DNA of 35,480 nucleotides from Oppiella nova (taxonomy: Eukaryota; Arthropoda; Arachnida; Sarcoptiformes; Oppiidae), in assembly GCA_905397405.1 (NCBI GenBank), contig CAJPVJ010000116.1:1-35480 (forward strand). Reading direction: 5' to 3'. Under the pieces are notes generated by a model, which saw only the letters and a program-made list of their open reading frames with translations, was not told the origin of the DNA and did no database searches. Made by a program: the position numbers and the translations under genes. Shown here one piece after another: positions 32,430 through 35,480 of this stretch. How positions within the stretch are numbered: position 1 is the first letter of the stretch; each line of letters begins with the position of its first letter.

Positions 32430-34872
32430 GGGATTAACGCAAACTTATCCTCATAAACAGGTATATAAATGTTGGGATTATTCATATGTATTGACATTCA
32501 TGTAATAAATTTTATGTCAGGCCTACTATACTCCTACATAATATCACTAATTCGCATGTGAATGTGTGTTATGTGCACCCACCTAATTAAGCCATCTGTA
32601 CCCAATGGTCATTATTCGGAGGGAAAGCCCCCATTTCTACCTCTCCACTCACCCTTTCATCTGTGAATAGACATACAAATGAAGTGCACAATTAAATTTA
32701 AACCCATTTATACGTTAACTCTTTTTTACATAATTATAACGAGAGAAAGAGTACACCAATACCTACAGGAAAGTCAGTCCATTCCCACTGAAAGTATAGT
32801 GAATTTAATTATAATTACATAAACAGAGTGCATATTTTTCCTCATATTTCAATATTCAGTGAACTCTTTGTTTATTCAAACGCTAAATACGATTTGTTTG
32901 AAATATTTGAATGTTGTATCAAATTTTGGTGATATTGTTTTATTCAAATCTATGTGTGTTTTAAGTTTGTTAAAACAAATTGCTATAAAGTTTTGTGATA
33001 GTTTTAGCATTGAGTTTCTTATATAACAAAACTGATATGACGGGTGAGTTTTGGAAATAAATTCATAAAATAAGATTAATTACTAAATTTAATATTAATG
33101 GTTTGCCAGTATTTCTGACGTCTGTTTTCGAAAATTTTGAGAAATATTTAATAAATTAAAATCTTTCGAAATCGTTTGATTACTGAATCAATTTATTTTA
33201 TAATATTTTGTTTAAATTATTTAACATTTAATATTGAGTTTATTTAATTCTGTCATTTTGACTAGTTTAATTAGTATATCACCTTAATATTTATTTTTAT
33301 TTAACAATTTAATTATTTTTAAGAGTGCATTCTGTACTAAACATTTGATAAAGTGGTTATATGTGCAAAGCTTTTGATAAAATAAATGTATGTATGTATT
33401 TATTAAATTAATTTTATACTATTAATCAATTAGTAGTTTTAATGATATTATTGTACCCATTTATTTGCATTATTTAATACAAAGCTATTATACCTCAAAA
33501 TCCTCATTAAAATATACCTAGTTGTAATTTCTATACTGTAAGACTTACAGTGTAAGTTTATATAACTGGAGATTATTAAAATTAGTGCAACTGTCTTATA
33601 CCAGGATAATACTGGGTTCAAGTGTCCCTGCTAAATATATTCACAATCAATTAATTTTCTTGACTTAAATATAATTAAGTAGATATAATTTTATTTATAG
33701 CATACGAAATAAAATACCAAATAAAATTAATTTAATTTAATTTTAGTGATTATATCTACAGCTAAAATTAAAAACCCCATAAAATATGTCCACAATTTAC
33801 ATTAAAGTACTTTAGATCTGAAAATCTCAAAATTAATGCATTAAATCGTTTGATAAAAAATAAAACTATATTTTTTGTACAAAAAACTCTTCGAAGAGAT
33901 CCCATAAAATGATTGAATGAATGAGTGATTCCCAGATAATGGCCTTCAATGGCACGACACACAAAAGTTTTACAAATTATGTGGACAGGGATTTAGAGGT
34001 TTTGAAAGGCATATACAGGTGGCTATAATTAGTTCGGTTAGGGATCGCCACAAATACATAGCCTTCAGTCGGAAAACAATCCTTTTGTTTCCACAAAATT
34101 TATTACATTATAGTCACTACTCATAGCTTTTGTATGTATTTGTTGTTTATTATTTAAAGTCTTACTTAATTGATAACACCAAGTATATTTTTTACTGATG
34201 TTTATTCAAACTGCAATTTTCAGATACTTTGTGGTAATAAAGTAAAGCCATTATTAAAATCATAATTCAATGTATTTTATTGTCTGTAACTTAGCATTAA
34301 TCTCTATAGTCTTTGAATGCTTTTAATAGTAATTGTTTTTTCAAACAAAAACATTTTTGTTTAATATTATCATTTCTTAATAAACATATTTTCTAAAAAT
34401 AATAAACACATGTCGAAACTTTCAAGTGTTTTCGAAAATTATATGCTTCTATTAAAACTTAAGTATTTTCTTAAGAATCAATTTATAATTTTAATAGTCT
34501 TAAGACAACTTATGAGCAAAATATTTTCCCTATTTTCCTTAAATACTGTATTTTTACCTTTCTTTTCAATACTTTATAAAAATTAATTTTTTTAATTCAA
34601 ATTTCATTTTATGGTCGAAAATATTTTTCTGTTTTAACCATTAGAAAACTAAAATACATTAAAGTATTAAAGTACTTGGTACAGTAGCAACAAACATTAT
34701 TGTATGAGATTTTTATATGCTGTTTATTTATAACCAAAAATGTGATTACACTTATAGTAGAAATTAGTAATTATTTTCACATTAAATGTTTGTTTCCAAT
34801 AATACACTCAATGATAGATTTTCAGTGATAATAATAAATTGATTCTTTGGATAACACAGTAAACATAAACAT

Positions 34873-34874
<2 letters not shown>

Positions 34875-34914
<40 letters not shown>
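34875..34914. repeat. (TC)n microsatellite
   Basis: Twenty uninterrupted TC units. Confidence 0.9.
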
Positions 34915-34917
<3 letters not shown>

Positions 34918-35120
34918 AATTATTATTTCAATTTTTATTTGCAATAATATCTAATGCACTAATATTTATAAATACGTTTCTTCAAGCAATTAATAATTAA
35001 GTTATTCATCTCAAAAATTAAGAGACAAACAATAAATTGCAAACATCTAAATGCCTTTAAAATATAAGAAATTAATTTCAAAACTCAGTTTCCTTGAAGA
35101 GTCACTTCTTGTGAGAACCT

Positions 35121-35121
<1 letters not shown>

Positions 35122-35157
<36 letters not shown>
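35122..35157. repeat. (AG)n microsatellite
   Basis: About eighteen AG units, in the opposite strand sense to the TC tract 210 bp earlier; the two could pair as an imperfect long inverted repeat. Confidence 0.9.
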
Positions 35158-35161
<4 letters not shown>

Positions 35162-35348
35162 AGAAATAATTGAAACTTCTCAGATTTTTAGATTTACGTC
35201 AATTGAATTATAATTAATAAACTCAACACATAGTTTGGATGAATGTTTTAAATGTAACTATGTTAATAAACATTTCTTACAGTGAAGCTATTAAAAATGT
35301 ACTAACCGTATACTAATTCTACATACATTATACCGAATATTGTCAGTA

Positions 35349-35381
35349 AAATCCACTATTATCTACTAAAATAGTGGATTT
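35349..35381. repeat. perfect 12-bp inverted repeat (hairpin)
   Basis: AAATCCACTATT, a 9-base loop, then AATAGTGGATTT. It could be a stem in a transcript or an element terminus; no context decides. Confidence 0.7.
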
Positions 35382-35480
35382 ACGGGACTTTTGTAAATTT
35401 ATACACAATAGAAACAATATTTTGAAAATATATTATAAACATTTAGCTGTAACCTAAGGACAGTTGTTTATCGTATTAAA

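Larger units (their letters stand above)
31791..35480. other. gene-poor AT-rich region to the window end
   Basis: No convincing exon on either strand. It holds three microsatellites, a perfect hairpin at 35349-35381 and one possible tiny first exon on the plus strand (ATG at 33037 followed by GTGAGT at 33044). The missing 5' exon(s) of the LRR gene may lie here. Confidence 0.45.

Noticed and set aside
33601-33640. GGTTCAAGTGTCC, T-loop-like sequence suggesting a tRNA
   Set aside because: No A-box, acceptor stem or cloverleaf pairing can be formed around it.
1-35480. CRISPR array, phage, operon or other prokaryotic system
   Set aside because: No spaced repeats or compact gene arrays; the genes are intron-bearing and of animal type.

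Overview
This window is nuclear DNA from an animal. It is AT-rich and full of introns of about 60-700 bp with GT...AG borders, no operons are seen, and (GA)n/(CT)n microsatellites are scattered through it. The families present (apolipoprotein D-like lipocalins, histidine acid phosphatase, RRM protein, F-box/LRR proteins, a divergent small kinase) fit an arthropod. The intronless F-box family and the odd kinase remind me of acariform (oribatid-type) mites, but that placement is an impression only.

Layout. (1) 0.5-9.8 kb, minus strand: a tandem lipocalin cluster. It holds a broken copy A (no exon 1, one-base deletion), copy B (disturbed by an assembly gap), intact copy C, a diverged copy D, and a lone last-exon relic E. 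Flanks are shared between A and B. A 657-bp tandem duplication abuts D and copies the tail of its last exon. (2) 9.9-12.8 kb: a second tandem duplication (533/560 bp) and non-coding AT-rich DNA. (3) 12.8-14.5 kb, minus strand: a four-exon gene for a single-RRM RNA-binding protein with a Gly/Pro/Tyr-rich tail, including a 28-bp microexon. (4) 14.5-17.3 kb: gene-poor. (5) 17.35-19.4 kb, plus strand: an eight-exon secreted or lysosomal histidine acid phosphatase. (6) 19.8-24.0 kb: two intronless F-box paralogues on the plus strand, with an intronless divergent kinase between them on the minus strand. (7) 24.4-28.3 kb, minus strand: a four-exon, very Thr/Ser-rich repetitive secreted protein of about 1179 residues. 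(8) 29.1-31.8 kb, minus strand: an LRR protein with a C-terminal hydrophobic segment, whose 5' end was not found. (9) 31.8-35.5 kb: no convincing gene, several long microsatellites and one good hairpin.

The genes do not form an obvious pathway. The window reads as a set of expanding accessory families (lipocalins, F-box proteins) next to single genes. I found no new multi-gene system. The strongest observations are the lipocalin cluster with alternating disulfide patterns and decaying copies, an F-box segment far more conserved between paralogues than the rest of the genes, a kinase with altered catalytic motifs and a shortened activation segment, and an unmerged assembly duplication inside lipocalin B.
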